DNA of 14,221 bases from JBCBRR01 sp039029235 (GTDB lineage Bacteria; Bacteroidota; Bacteroidia; Cytophagales; Amoebophilaceae), in contig JBCCGO010000020.1 in NCBI GenBank assembly GCA_039029235.1, positions 1 through 14,221 of the forward strand. Reading direction: 5' to 3'. The notes below the pieces were generated by a model. That model was given only the letters and a program-made list of their open reading frames with translations. It was not told the origin of the DNA and did not search any database. This document shows, in pieces, positions 6,767 through 14,035 of the stretch. The translations under genes were made by a program, and so were the position numbers. How positions within the stretch are numbered: position 1 is the first letter of the stretch; every line of letters begins with the position of its first letter.

Positions 6767-8908
6767 CTAGGTAACCAATTCTAGATCAATCTTGCGCTGG
6801 CTGATATCACAGGCTTTGACTCGGACCTTGACCAAGTCTCCCAGGCGATACACCTTCTTAGTCTGCTGGCCGGTAAGCGTGAACCTCTTTTCATCTAGTA
6901 CATAATGATCGTCCGTTATGTCAGCTAGCCGCACCATGCCTTCACACAAAGTATCCACCAGCTCGATGTAAATCCCCCATCCCGTCATACTGCTGATCGC
7001 ACCTTCCATCACCTCTCCCAGCCAAGCCTGCATCAGCTCTACCTGCTTGTACTTGATAGAAGCACGTTCTGTCTCGGCGGCTACCCGCTCTCTCTCAGAG
7101 GCATGCTGGCACCGCTTTTCATAGGTTGGATCATCAAACGTCAGCTGGCCTCGGAGGTACTGCTTGAGCAGCCGATGGGCCATCAAATCCGGATATCGCC
7201 TAATGGGCGATGTAAAGTGGGTATAATGCTGAAAGGCCAGGCCAAAATGGGGTTTTGCTTTTGTAGTGTAAAGGGCTTTGGCCATCAGGCGAATGGCTAA
7301 GGACTGGACGATGTTAGCCATTGGCTGTCCCGCCATACGGGCTGCTATGGTATTTAAGGAAGTAGGAAGCGATCGAAGATTGGTTTCGAGGCTGTAGCCA
7401 AATTGTTTTACAAAAAGTGCAAAGTCTCCTAACTTTTCTAGATCAGGCTTATCATGCGTTCTGTACACAAAGGTGTGGAAATGCTTGCCTTGCTTGATAC
7501 GACGGACATGGAGCGCTACCCGCTTATTGGCCAGTAGCATGAATTCTTCGATGAGTCTGTGCGTATCCTGGCTTATTTTGGGTAGGACGCTCAAAGGTTT
7601 CCCCTGCTCATCCAGTTCAAACCGTACCTCGGTCGTCTCAAAATTGATAGCTCCTTGCTTAAAACGCTCAGCACGTAGTTCTTTGGCTAGGCTATTCAGG
7701 ATAGTCAGCCCTTGGTGGAAGTCTCCCTGCTGGTGTACAAGGGCCTGCTGGGCTGCTTCATACGTAAAGCGCTGTGTTGAGTGAATGATCGTCTCTCCAA
7801 ACCATTCCTTATGCAGCTTGCCATGCGCATCTAGCTCAAATACTGCCGAAAAAGCCAGCCTGTCTTTATGGGGTCGGAGTGAGCAGAGTTCATTAGCAAG
7901 CCGCTCAGGGAGCATCGGTATGGTTCTATCTACCAGATACACTGACGTACCTCGCGCAAAAGCTTCTTGGTCTATGGGGCTACCCTCTGGTACATAATAG
8001 CTGACATCAGCAACGTGGATGCCTACTTGGCAGCGGCCGTTTGGCAGTTGCGCTAGAGAAAGCGCATCGTCAAAGTCTTTTGCATCTACGGGGTCAATGG
8101 TAAAGGTAGGTACCTTCCGGAAGTCTTTTCGCTGTGCTACCTCACTGGCAGGGATAGTATCTACAATGGCTTCAGCTGCTGCTAAAACCTGGGCAGGGAA
8201 ATGCATAGGAAGATCGAACTCAGCCATGATGGCATGCATCTCTGTCTCATGCTTGCCAGCCTGCCCTAGTACACGAATCACTTTGCCCTCAAGAGGCTGG
8301 CAGGCTGTAGGAGCGGTAATGAGTGCCACGATGACCTTATCATGCTGCTGAGCACCCTTTAGGTTACTGGCTTTGACCAGAATGTCATCATGCATACGCT
8401 TACTAGTCGGTGCTACAAACATGGCCTGACCCTTTTGTACTACTGGACCGACCCACGTTGTTTTACTGCGCTCCAAGATAGCCACCACCTTGCCCACAGG
8501 ATGCTTTGCGCGAGCCTTGAGCTGGGTAATCAATACTCGGACTACATCCTTGTCTAGCGCAAACAGTAAATCTTCTTTACTGACCCAAATATCATCTTGT
8601 CCTTCCTCCGTTACTACATAGGCATAGCTAGGATGCACATAGTCCACCCTGCCTGTGGCATAAACCGCTTCACGCGGTAGCGCAAAGCGCCCCCTGCTCA
8701 ATGACTTGATGGTTCCCTGCTGAGCCAGCGCAAGTACAGCCTCTTGAATATCTTGCTTAGCGAGTCTCCCCTTGAGGTCTTTGTAAAGCTTGTAGAGCGT
8801 ATAATCATTGGCAGGCTTGGTCTGTAACAGATCCAGTATCAACGCTTGGTGCGTGGAGGAATTCTTACTGTACTTAGTAGACTGTTGCTTTTTTTGCTTT
8901 CGAGGCAT
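6767..8908 (-). CDS. rnr: Ribonuclease R
   Basis: RNase R is a processive 3'-to-5' exoribonuclease that unwinds and degrades structured RNA, including nonstop mRNAs released by trans-translation. The 713-residue product starts MPRKQKKQQSTKYSK. A winged-helix region (about 20-80) is followed by two cold-shock domains (YATGRVDYVHPSYAYVV and downstream). The RNB domain has the four-aspartate site DPVDAKDFDDA near 272-282, ADVSYYVPEG, YLVDRTIPMLPERLANELCS and YTHFTSPIRRYPDLMAHRLL. An S1 domain fills the last 80 residues. The E. coli-type lysine-rich tail is absent, since the protein ends soon after S1. A GTG at 8941 in frame would add 11 residues; I prefer the ATG because of the conserved MPR-K start. 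The stop is TAG. It faces ssrA across 258 bases. Confidence 0.96.
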   Translation of the reverse strand: MPRKQKKQQSTKYSKNSSTHQALILDLLQTKPANDYTLYKLYKDLKGRLAKQDIQEAVLALAQQGTIKSLSRGRFALPREAVYATGRVDYVHPSYAYVVTEEGQDDIWVSKEDLLFALDKDVVRVLITQLKARAKHPVGKVVAILERSKTTWVGPVVQKGQAMFVAPTSKRMHDDILVKASNLKGAQQHDKVIVALITAPTACQPLEGKVIRVLGQAGKHETEMHAIMAEFDLPMHFPAQVLAAAEAIVDTIPASEVAQRKDFRKVPTFTIDPVDAKDFDDALSLAQLPNGRCQVGIHVADVSYYVPEGSPIDQEAFARGTSVYLVDRTIPMLPERLANELCSLRPHKDRLAFSAVFELDAHGKLHKEWFGETIIHSTQRFTYEAAQQALVHQQGDFHQGLTILNSLAKELRAERFKQGAINFETTEVRFELDEQGKPLSVLPKISQDTHRLIEEFMLLANKRVALHVRRIKQGKHFHTFVYRTHDKPDLEKLGDFALFVKQFGYSLETNLRSLPTSLNTIAARMAGQPMANIVQSLAIRLMAKALYTTKAKPHFGLAFQHYTHFTSPIRRYPDLMAHRLLKQYLRGQLTFDDPTYEKRCQHASERERVAAETERASIKYKQVELMQAWLGEVMEGAISSMTGWGIYIELVDTLCEGMVRLADITDDHYVLDEKRFTLTGQQTKKVYRLGDLVKVRVKACDISQRKIDLELVT

Positions 8909-8969
8909 TTGATTCGGTAAATGAAATTTTTTGACTATCACTTCTCAGATGTGATGCAGCCCAGAAGTT

Positions 8970-8977
8970 CAAAGATA
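8970..8977 (-). promoter_or_regulatory. Candidate -7 box for rnr
   Basis: On the minus strand TATCTTTG fits the TAnnTTTG consensus exactly, predicting a start near 8963 and a leader of about 55 bases to the ATG at 8908. No good -33 TTG is seen at the expected distance. Confidence 0.35.
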
Positions 8978-9220
8978 GGTTTCTTTCCAGAAACTCATGC
9001 CTCGTAGCTTCCTAGGCGCCCTGTGGTAGTTTTATTTGCTCACGGAATCATGTATGGAAGAAGTTGTTATTGGAGATCAACGGCTCCCTATCCAGACCAT
9101 GAGCTTCAGGGGGCAATACACAGCTCATGAGAGAGCATTAGCGCGTGCAACGACGCTTTTGGGAGGGGGTGTTAAGTATATACTTCTATAACGCTGAATT
9201 CCTTTATGATTGAGTTAACA

Positions 9221-9340
9221 CTTCCCTTACAGCAACCCGAGTGCGGGAAGGGGAGGTCTGGGGTCCTTTGTCAGGGGCCCCAGGCTCTGGAGGGAAGGGG
9301 GAAGCTCTAAGCGAAGCGGCGAACTGACTGAGAAGCTACC
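9221..9340 (-). repeat. Dispersed element copy B (flipped interior)
   Basis: It begins CCCTTACAGCAACCCGAGT (9224-9242), identical to copy C over 19 bases, then GGGGAGGTCTGGGG. Its flanks GGTCTGGGG (9255-9263) and CCCCAGG (9278-9284) have the same orientation as in A and C. The interior TCCTTTGTCAGGGG is the reverse complement of the A/C interior. A shared segment ending in TAAGCGAAG follows. Homology fades after about 9320; the end given is approximate. Confidence 0.6.
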
Positions 9341-9435
9341 CATGGTGAACTAAGTTTTCAATAGCAAAAATACGTATTTACTAGAATATGATGCAAGGAT
9401 CCCAGGAGTCTGCACCTTCTGGCCTATCCGAGCAC

Positions 9436-9613
9436 CCCCTTACAGCAACCCGAGTACTCGGGGAGGTCTGGGGGCCCCTGAAAAGGTGGTCCCCAGGCCG
9501 AGGAGAGAGTGGAGAAGTGCTAAGCAAAGTCATTTTTAGGTGCTAGAAGCTTGATGTACATAATAGCTGTATTTAGTACGAAGTTAAAAATAACTCTAGA
9601 TCGGCCCTGATCC
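9436..9613 (-). repeat. Dispersed element copy C
   Basis: It starts with the 19-base block shared with copy B (9436-9454 region). A perfect 14-base palindrome CCCGAGTACTCGGG lies at 9449-9462. GGTCTGGGG (9465-9473) and CCCCAGG (9491-9497) flank the interior CCCCTGAAAAGGTGGT. The right half matches copy A through AAGTCATTTTTAGG and on to about 9613. Confidence 0.6.
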
Positions 9614-9618
9614 TTTTT
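9520..9618 (-). pseudogene. C-terminal remnant of a repeated ORF (in copy C)
   Basis: On the minus strand 32 sense codons run from just after a TGA to a TAG at 9522-9520. They read DQGRSRVIFNFVLNTAIMYI and then KLLAPKNDFA. Copy A encodes the same last residues (PKNDFA) with GAC TTC GCC against GAC TTT GCT, third-base differences that suggest past selection for protein. The hydrophobic run before a short polar tail resembles the C-terminal end of some IS transposases, but I cannot name the family. There is no start and the gene body is missing. Confidence 0.4.
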
Positions 9619-9828
9619 TCATACACACTTTTTCGGGACACTACCTCCTGGGTCTGTAACCAAAGGACTGAAGTAGGTCCTAGGAGGCCATGCCTAGCAA
9701 TGACTTCTCAGCAGTCCGCTAGCCACCTCCAGGTCAGTTACTCTTATGGCGCTCTAGGACTTCGCTAGCTAGGTAGCTACGCCAGATAACAAAACCCCGG
9801 CTCCCTGTGCCTGTAGATACGGGCTGGT

Positions 9829-9848
9829 CTTTTGCTGTCCAGCAAAAG
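9829..9848. repeat. 20-bp near-perfect palindrome
   Basis: CTTTTGCTG-TC-CAGCAAAAG has perfect 9-base arms. No T-run follows, so it is not a standard terminator. It may be a protein-binding site or a leftover of a mobile element. Confidence 0.5.
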
Positions 9849-9989
9849 GAAGGTGCCAAGAAGCACGAGCCACTAGCCCCAGAGGAAGCCTAAATTATGA
9901 GTCAGCAAGCCAGAGAGCCCCTACTTTGCCGAACGTACAAGGGTAGTACGACGAGCTTGGTGGCGCACCTGAACCAGGATCCGCTACAT

Positions 9990-10010
9990 TTTTGTATATT
10001 GCATACAAAA
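9990..10010. promoter_or_regulatory. Operator-like inverted repeat upstream of the first permease
   Basis: TTTTGTAT-ATTGC-ATACAAAA has perfect 8-base arms and a 5-base centre and ends 57 bases before the permease ATG. The centre includes TATATTGC, a weak -7 box. Such symmetry over a promoter is typical of repressor sites, but no regulator gene is nearby. Confidence 0.4.
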
Positions 10011-10067
10011 CTCATCACTACTAGTCAATCTAGGTCTGGCCATAATCTTTAAGCCGATATCCATACT

Positions 10068-10898
10068 ATGCGTATCTCCAGAGGCATTCTGTACATGATG
10101 CTTGCTACCTTGTCTTTTGCTTTTGTAGGGCTGGGCGCTAAGCTACTCAAACACATTGCTAACCAAGAGATTAACTTCTTCAAAGCCCTGGTGTGTATGC
10201 TCGTCTGCTATGGGGCAGCACGCTACAAGCAGGTAGCTGTATGGGGAAGTAATTACCGATTGCTACTAGCACGTGGCATTACAGGAGCTGTGGGTATCAT
10301 CTTATATTTCATTACCCTACAACAGCTACCGCTAGCGCTCGCTAATACCATCCAATATACCTCTCCTATATTTACAGCTATCCTGGGTATTTTACTCTTG
10401 CAGCAACCTGTAGGTGTAAGGCAGTGGTTCTACTCTGCGGCAGCTATGGGCGGTGTGGTGATAGCCAATGGTTCTGCTACAAACGTTGACCTACGTTATG
10501 TATTGGTAGGCCTACTCAGTGCTCTAGCTATGGGTGTGACCAACAACTTGAATAGTATGCTGAAGGGCAAAGAAGGCCCGATAGTAATTGTCTTTTACAT
10601 GAGCTTGTTTACAGCCCTAGGGACAGGAGGCCATCTGCTCTACGATTTTACCATGCCTCAGTGGCGAGATGTTGCGATCTTGGTTGCTATAGGTGTGCTC
10701 ACTTTTGTGACGGATACGCTGGCTACAACAGCTTTCCAACTGGCAGCTCCAGCGCAAGTATCTGCCGTTTCTTATCTCGTACTCCCTTATTCGCTAGCTC
10801 TGGGGTACACTTTTTTAGGAGAGACTTATACGTGGATAAATCTGCTAGGCATGGGATTCGTGCTTTTAGGTGCTTTATCGAGCTCGTTTGACGATTAG
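10068..10898 (+). CDS. EamA/DMT-family permease, copy 1
   Basis: This is an integral membrane transporter of the drug/metabolite superfamily, 276 residues, with two five-helix EamA repeats expected (about ten hydrophobic segments visible). The start is MRISRGILYMMLATLSFAFV. Family features include LLARGITGAVGIILYFITLQ and PLALANTIQYTSPIFTAILG at the end of repeat one, and VSYLVLPYSLALGYTFLGET near the C-terminus. The substrate cannot be read from sequence. Rickettsial relatives of this fold import S-adenosylmethionine, so metabolite uptake from a host is possible. A paralogue follows 170 bases downstream. The ATG has no Shine-Dalgarno sequence; an operator-like palindrome lies upstream. Codon use matches the housekeeping genes. 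Confidence 0.88.
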   Translation: MRISRGILYMMLATLSFAFVGLGAKLLKHIANQEINFFKALVCMLVCYGAARYKQVAVWGSNYRLLLARGITGAVGIILYFITLQQLPLALANTIQYTSPIFTAILGILLLQQPVGVRQWFYSAAAMGGVVIANGSATNVDLRYVLVGLLSALAMGVTNNLNSMLKGKEGPIVIVFYMSLFTALGTGGHLLYDFTMPQWRDVAILVAIGVLTFVTDTLATTAFQLAAPAQVSAVSYLVLPYSLALGYTFLGETYTWINLLGMGFVLLGALSSSFDD

Positions 10899-11068
10899 CT
10901 ACATCTTACAGGGACTATGGTTACGGTGTGGCAGCAGTTAACTTTTCTCTTGTGCCATGGTAGGATACAGTAGATAAGCTAGTACCTTCAACCCCTAGCT
11001 GCCAAACATACAGGTCCAGCATCTACCACCAGCCAGCATAATATTTGTAACCTACAGCTTGGACGCAT

Positions 11069-11899
11069 ATGCGTATTTCTAAAGGAGCTCTACATATGAT
11101 GCTCGCTACCTTGTCTTTTGCCTTTGTAGGGCTGGGTGTTAAGCTGCTCAGACACATTGCTAGCCTACAGGTTAATTTCTTCAAAGCCTTGGTGTGTATG
11201 CTGGTCTGCTATGGGGCAGCACGTTACGAACAGATAGCTGTATGGGGGAGTAACCATTATCGATTATTGCTAGCACGTGGCATTACAGGAGCTGTGGGTA
11301 TTACCTTGTTCTTTATCACCTTACAGCATGTGCCACTTGCTACTGCTAGTATCATTTTTAACATTACGCCCATATTCACGGCTATACTAGGCATCTTTGT
11401 GCTTAAGCAACCTATCAGGGTAGGGCAATGGCTCTGCTTTGCTATGGCCATGGCTGGTGTAGTACTAACCAGTGGCTTTCATACGGCTGTTGATCCGATT
11501 TATGTCCTTATTGGCCTGGCTGGTGCTTTAGCCATGGGCATGACTAATAACTTAAACAGCATGCTAAAAGGCAAAGAAGACCCGATAGCGATTGTCTTCT
11601 ACATGAGCCTATTTACAGTCCTAGGCACGGGAGGTTGCCTATTGCATAATTTTGACATGCCACAATGGCCAGATGGCCTCATCTTGGTTTCTATGGGTAT
11701 CTTCGCTTTTTTAGCGGACTTTCTGGCCACCAAAGCCTTCCAATCTGCGTCTGTAGCCCAAGTATCAGCTATTGCTTATCTAGGAGTTCCGTATTCGCTA
11801 GTACTAGGCTTTGTCCTGCTGGGAGAGACGTACGCGTGGACAAGCCTGTTAGGCATAGGGTTGGTACTTTCAGGTAGCTTGCTAAGCTTGCGTTACTAA
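11069..11899 (+). CDS. EamA/DMT-family permease, copy 2
   Basis: This 276-residue paralogue of the preceding gene shares roughly two thirds of its residues. Identity is highest in the first 75 residues (MMLATLSFAFVGLG, NFFKALVCMLVCYGAARY) and around NNLNSMLKGKE and FYMSLFT. It is lowest in helices 4-6 and the C-terminal end. One extra histidine (SNHYRLLL against SNYRLLL) marks an indel. Conserved features include LLARGITGAVGI, TPIFTAILGIF and VPYSLVLGFVLLGET. It arose by tandem duplication and has diverged, so the substrate may differ. The start codon sits in a 12-base palindrome (ACGCATATGCGT, 11063-11074). yebC starts 58 bases downstream and may be co-transcribed. Confidence 0.88.
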   Translation: MRISKGALHMMLATLSFAFVGLGVKLLRHIASLQVNFFKALVCMLVCYGAARYEQIAVWGSNHYRLLLARGITGAVGITLFFITLQHVPLATASIIFNITPIFTAILGIFVLKQPIRVGQWLCFAMAMAGVVLTSGFHTAVDPIYVLIGLAGALAMGMTNNLNSMLKGKEDPIAIVFYMSLFTVLGTGGCLLHNFDMPQWPDGLILVSMGIFAFLADFLATKAFQSASVAQVSAIAYLGVPYSLVLGFVLLGETYAWTSLLGIGLVLSGSLLSLRY

Positions 11900-11957
11900 T
11901 AGCCAACCGCATGCAGAGGCGATAACCTTTGAGAATACTTCGTAACTTGCACTTCTG

Positions 11958-12704
11958 ATGGCAGGACATAGTAAATGGGCTAACATCAAGCACCGGAAGA
12001 GTGCTAACGATGCTAAGAAGGCCAAGTACTTTGGTAAGCTGATCAAAGAGATAACTGCTGCTGCCCAGCAAGGAGGCGCGGCACCTGCAGCTAACCCTAG
12101 GCTCAAATTAGCTATCCAGAATGCGAAGGGAGCCAATGTGCCCAAGGAGAATATTGAGCGGGCTATCCACAAAGGGAGTGGGGAGGATGCGGCCAGCTAC
12201 ACAGCCGTGATGTATGAGGGCCATGCTCCTTATGGCGTTGCTGTAATCGTAGAATGCATGACTGATAACCCCAACCGTACAGTGGCTAGTGTGCGGACTA
12301 CCTTCAGTAAATATGGTGGCAGCTTAGGCAAAAGTGGCTCGGTAGCTTTTTTATTCCATAGAAAAGGTGTATTTAGCATCCGAGCTGAGGATGTGGCTGA
12401 TGAGGAAGCCATGACCCTGGCCTTTATCGAGGCTGGGGCAGCGACCCTAGAAGCTGAAGCGGGGTATTTTTATATTACCTGTGCCTTGGAAAACTTTGGC
12501 GCCCTCCAGAAGCAACTAGTAGCCTTAGCTGTAGAGCCGGTTGAGAGCTCCTTACAATACTTACCGCAAGTGCAGGTGAACCTAGCAGATGATGCTTATA
12601 AGAGTGTAATGAAGCTTATCGGAGCCCTAGAAGACAATGAGGATGTACAGCAGGTCTATCATAACCTAGCCTTCAAGGAGGCGCTGCTGCCTTTGCAAAC
12701 ATAA
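11958..12704 (+). CDS. yebC: YebC/TACO1-family protein (translation factor or regulator)
   Basis: This protein has 248 residues, normal for the family. It opens MAGHSKWANIKHRKSANDAK and has KYFGKLIKEITAAAQQGG, NPRLKLAIQNAKGANVPKEN and IERAIHKG, all signature segments of the N-terminal domain. YEGHAPYGVAVIVECMTDN, NRTVASVRTTFSKYGGSLG and SVAFLF follow, and the C-terminal part ends DNEDVQQVYHNL. Members were annotated as transcriptional regulators; mitochondrial TACO1 and some bacterial members help ribosomes through difficult sequences such as polyproline. Which role applies here cannot be decided. RuvC, a frequent neighbour elsewhere, is absent. The gene is co-directional with the permeases. 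Confidence 0.95.
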   Translation: MAGHSKWANIKHRKSANDAKKAKYFGKLIKEITAAAQQGGAAPAANPRLKLAIQNAKGANVPKENIERAIHKGSGEDAASYTAVMYEGHAPYGVAVIVECMTDNPNRTVASVRTTFSKYGGSLGKSGSVAFLFHRKGVFSIRAEDVADEEAMTLAFIEAGAATLEAEAGYFYITCALENFGALQKQLVALAVEPVESSLQYLPQVQVNLADDAYKSVMKLIGALEDNEDVQQVYHNLAFKEALLPLQT

Positions 12705-12838
12705 CCTATGGGAAAGCAAGATCGCTTGCTAAGGGCTAGAGAGTGTACGAAAGTACCCTGGCACCAGGAGTCATTCTCGTCGTTACTTGTCCCACAGGCT
12801 CTTTAATTATATTCAAAAAATGTTAATCGTATAATCGA

Positions 12839-13027
12839 ATGCCGAAAACAGGAACTGTAAAATTTTTCAACGAAACGAAAGGATGGGGATTTATTAAAGC
12901 AGATGAGCAAGATTACTTCGTTCACGCATCAAAGCTCCAAGACAAGATCACAGAGGGTGATGAGGTGGTCTTTGAAGTTAAAGCAACACGAAGAGGGAAT
13001 GACGCAGTGGATGTAAGGCTCAAATAG
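12839..13027 (+). CDS. Cold-shock domain protein
   Basis: This 62-residue single cold-shock domain is a nucleic-acid-binding RNA chaperone. RNP1 is KGWGFIK at 14-20 and RNP2 is DYFVHAS at 25-31; the start MPKTGTVKFFNETKGWGFIK is typical. The length fits bacterial CspA-like proteins. Base and codon use is more A-rich than the flanking genes (GGA, AAA, ACA and GAA dominate), common for highly expressed Csp genes but also possible for a transferred gene. The upstream region is AT-rich and has TATAAT four bases before the ATG; if that is a real -10 box, the message would be nearly leaderless. Confidence 0.95.
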   Translation: MPKTGTVKFFNETKGWGFIKADEQDYFVHASKLQDKITEGDEVVFEVKATRRGNDAVDVRLK

Positions 13028-13324
13028 CCGCAAACCTATCTACATAAAATTTAGCAAGCCTCATCCAAGTGAGGGAACTTCTCAGTAAGAGGCAGCGTCG
13101 AACCGCTTGTGCCAGCTCGTTATAGGGCAACTAGCATACCCGTTCAGCCTAGGAAGGGAGAAGTAGAAGGCTTAAGAGCCGTTGGTGGGAAGATTAAGGA
13201 GAGCAGCCGGTGGCCTGGAGGATCGCTAGCGCTGGTGGGGACTCTTGACACTGGTTAGGTAAAAAGTGTGTTCCATTTTTGTACTAAACTTGGTAACATC
13301 TAGGACGCTCTACGAAGAATCGGG

Positions 13325-13352
13325 GCTTCGGCGGCATGAACGCCGCCGAAGC
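13325..13352. repeat. GC-rich hairpin, 11-bp stem
   Basis: GCTTCGGCGGC-ATGAAC-GCCGCCGAAGC has a perfect 11-base stem and a 6-base loop. No T-run follows on either strand, so it is not a classical terminator. It may be a REP-like unit. Confidence 0.6.
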
Positions 13353-13798
13353 AACAAACCAATAGATCAAGTACCAGCGGCTTAAAACTTCCTGAGGCCA
13401 TCAACGCCGTGGTTGCCGAAGTGGTCATGACTGAGGATATTACCGATGCAGAAGCCCCCCGAAGAAAACCCCCAACAATCACGGGATAATTATAAGTATC
13501 TCTATCGTGACAACGTGTGAGTGTCCAAAATTATCTCCATACAAACGCTTTCCACTCCTGGCATGGTGCGCCAACATTGCCACCGCCACCCCTGAAGCGC
13601 TAGGCAAGACATGGTTCAAGTAAGTAGAGCCGAATGGCCCCTCCATCAGCTCACACCGTGCTGCATAGCTCTTGCTCCTCTCCCTGGAAGCACGACCCGA
13701 GTCATCAATGCCCACTAAGAGCTGCCTGAAACCCGATTTCCTACTACATTGCAGACACGATCAGCATAATAACTATGCTTAGCCCCATGACCGCCGCC

Positions 13799-14005
13799 TT
13801 AGGGACGCTCGATCAGCTTGCCCAGATAATCTAGCGCCAACGGCTTGCTAGCGACATGCTCTAGGATTAGCTCGCAAGTGTACCCCAGGCGTTGCTTAAG
13901 AGAAGCGCTCTCAAGGGTCCTACAGGCAGCTTGACGAACATTGCTATGCCCATCCTGGAGGAGATACTTTTTCGAGACCCGGTGGGAGTTAGAAGCACTT
14001 AGCAT
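13799..14005 (-). pseudogene. HEAT-like repeat fragment
   Basis: The 68-codon frame contains KKYLLQDGHSNVRQAACRTL, which fits the HEAT-repeat pattern (LL-x-D-x-x-x-x-VR-x-AA-x-x-L), followed by a second amphipathic helix pair (CELILEHVASKPLALDYLGK). HEAT proteins are normally much longer and there is no continuation in frame upstream, so this would be a remnant of a larger scaffold protein. Its ATG and TAA are clear, so a small intact gene cannot be excluded. The call rests on one repeat-like motif. Confidence 0.3.
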
Positions 14006-14035
14006 TGGTCTTCAATAGACTGGATGATGCGTTAG

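Larger units (their letters stand above)
8942..10067. other. Gene-poor stretch between rnr and the permeases
   Basis: No intact gene of normal size is present. Short protein-like frames are PVVVLFAHGIMYGRS (about 9018-9062) and, one frame over, a 45-codon ATG frame at 9054-9191 beginning MEEVVIGDQRLPIQTMSF; the two could be one frameshifted gene. A frame ending at 9893 reads RLPVPVDTGWSFAVQQKEG, and a 51-codon ATG frame follows at 9897-10052. None is recognised. The stretch also holds copies B and C of the dispersed element and two palindromes (9829-9848, 9990-10010). Confidence 0.5.
13028..14035. other. Degenerate gene-poor stretch after the cold-shock gene
   Basis: No intact gene is supported. 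A 61-codon open run without ATG (13073-13258, +) includes GSVEPLVPARYRATSIPVQP and LRAVGGKIKESSRWPGGSLA. A second (about 13343-13489, +) includes KLPEAINAVVAEVVMTEDIT. A third, near 13500-13620, includes LLAWCANIATATPEALGKTW. All look like worn gene pieces on the plus strand, in different frames, and none is recognised. The longer minus-strand frames at 13300-13482 and 13479-13715 look like shadows. The stretch also has a strong hairpin at 13325-13352 and a HEAT-like minus frame at 13799-14005. Confidence 0.45.

Noticed and set aside
8909..8941. GTG start for rnr at 8941
   Set aside because: An ATG 33 bases downstream gives a typical basic RNase R N-terminus; the extension has no support, though it cannot be excluded.
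9897..10052. 51-residue ATG frame before the first permease
   Set aside because: It starts four bases after another short frame and runs through the operator-like palindrome; nothing in the peptide is recognisable.
11063..11074. 12-base palindrome ACGCATATGCGT over the start codon of the second permease
   Set aside because: The first permease lacks the upstream half, and the match follows from ATGCGT coding plus six upstream bases; probably chance.
13300..13715. Two minus-strand frames of 60 and 78 residues
   Set aside because: The plus strand of the same DNA reads more protein-like, and the minus peptides have no known features.
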